Positions 63,874-64,000 of a stretch of 64,000 nucleotides of DNA are shown here, piece after piece. Both the position numbers and the translations under genes were made by a program. Below the pieces are notes generated by a model, which did no database searches, was not told the DNA's origin, and saw nothing but the letters and a program-made list of their open reading frames with translations. Source of the DNA: Meridianimarinicoccus sp. MJW13 (GTDB taxonomy: Bacteria; Pseudomonadota; Alphaproteobacteria; Rhodobacterales; Rhodobacteraceae); the NCBI RefSeq assembly GCF_014901205.1, contig NZ_JACNMU010000002.1, positions 372,001-436,000 on the forward strand, written 5' to 3'. Each line of letters starts with the position of its first letter. Position 1 is the stretch's first letter.

Positions 63874-64000
63874 TCGGCAAGGTCTTCCAGCATTTCGCGC
63901 AGGGCGGTTTGCGGGACCTGCGCCAGCGCGGCCTTCGCGGTCGCGGCCCAGGCCAGCGCATCGTCGCGGGCGGCGGCCATGGCACCATGCTTGTCCAGCA
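63849..64000 (-). CDS. polyprenyl (octaprenyl) diphosphate synthase, C-terminal fragment
   Basis: Only the last 49 codons are in the window; the gene continues past base 64000. The end [18 protein letters not shown] matches the C-terminus of octaprenyl/polyprenyl synthases, which make the side chain of ubiquinone. The assignment rests on this short part and on its neighbour ispE, which supplies the isoprenoid pathway. Confidence 0.6.
   Translation of the reverse strand, partial: LDKHGAMAAARDDALAWAATAKAALAQVPQTALREMLEDLADYVVARIN

Noticed and set aside
1-64000. tRNA or rRNA genes, CRISPR arrays, insertion sequences, prophage or defence genes
   Set aside because: I scanned the intergenic gaps and reading frames and found no cloverleaf, repeat-spacer array, transposase, integrase or restriction-type protein.

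Overview
The window looks like chromosomal DNA of a high-GC alphaproteobacterium of the order Rhodobacterales (Paracoccaceae/Roseobacter group). Pointers are the GC-rich codon use, the aa3-type cytochrome oxidase subunit IV microprotein, the arg-lys order argH/small lipoproteins/lysA, a two-gene MetH, a TIGR02302-family gene and a DmdC-like acyl-CoA dehydrogenase. It is almost entirely core metabolism. I see no rRNA, tRNA, CRISPR array, insertion sequence, phage gene or plasmid function.

Layout. 1-3.9 kb: tail of a DMT transporter, rpmB (L28), a small Cys-pair protein plus a PCu(A)C copper chaperone, YceI, CobB sirtuin and a divergent low-molecular-weight phosphatase. 4.0-9.6 kb (minus strand): an iron-type periplasmic cluster of imelysin, di-haem oxidoreductase, second imelysin and DUF1513, the last one frameshifted at a C8 tract; it is preceded by a leader with two hairpins and a 400-bp stretch with no convincing gene. 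9.6-13.9 kb: TlpA thioredoxin, then argH, two small lipoproteins (one LptM-like), a DUF2834 membrane protein and lysA. 14-19 kb: TIGR02302 membrane protein, zinc-ribbon membrane protein, acyltransferase, outer-membrane barrel. 19-34.6 kb: accA, the glycine cleavage operon gcvT-gcvH-gcvP under a tandem glycine riboswitch, a split methionine synthase, metK, ahcY, a methyltransferase, DUF808 and an adenosine kinase-like PfkB protein. Together these make glycine-derived one-carbon units, methionine, SAM, and remove SAH and adenosine.

34.6-41.4 kb: a minus-strand operon pyrB, two membrane-associated genes of unknown function, a dihydroorotase-like gene without its metal ligands, plsY and DUF805; then a family-4-like uracil-DNA glycosylase lacking iron-sulfur cysteines, an EamA transporter and moaB. 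41.4-48.9 kb: an RND efflux pair, a stand-alone DsbD N-terminal-type protein, YqgE and Sua5/YwlC. 49-53.7 kb: acyl-CoA dehydrogenase with an MBL hydrolase, the CoxIV microprotein, a lipoprotein and AzlCD. 53.7-57.9 kb: a molybdenum-cofactor operon fdhD-mobA-mobB-(DUF429-like/moeA fusion) coupled by 4-nt overlaps. 57.9-64 kb: a membrane protein of unknown function, greA, ETF-ubiquinone oxidoreductase, a TPR protein, ispE and the end of a polyprenyl synthase gene.

Nothing here is clearly a new defence, secretion or biosynthetic system. The best candidates for something unusual are the DUF429-like/MoeA fusion, the PyrB operon with a ligand-less dihydroorotase homologue, the RND permease with two extra C-terminal helices, the cluster-less UDG, and a short motif found in two convergent intergenic gaps.
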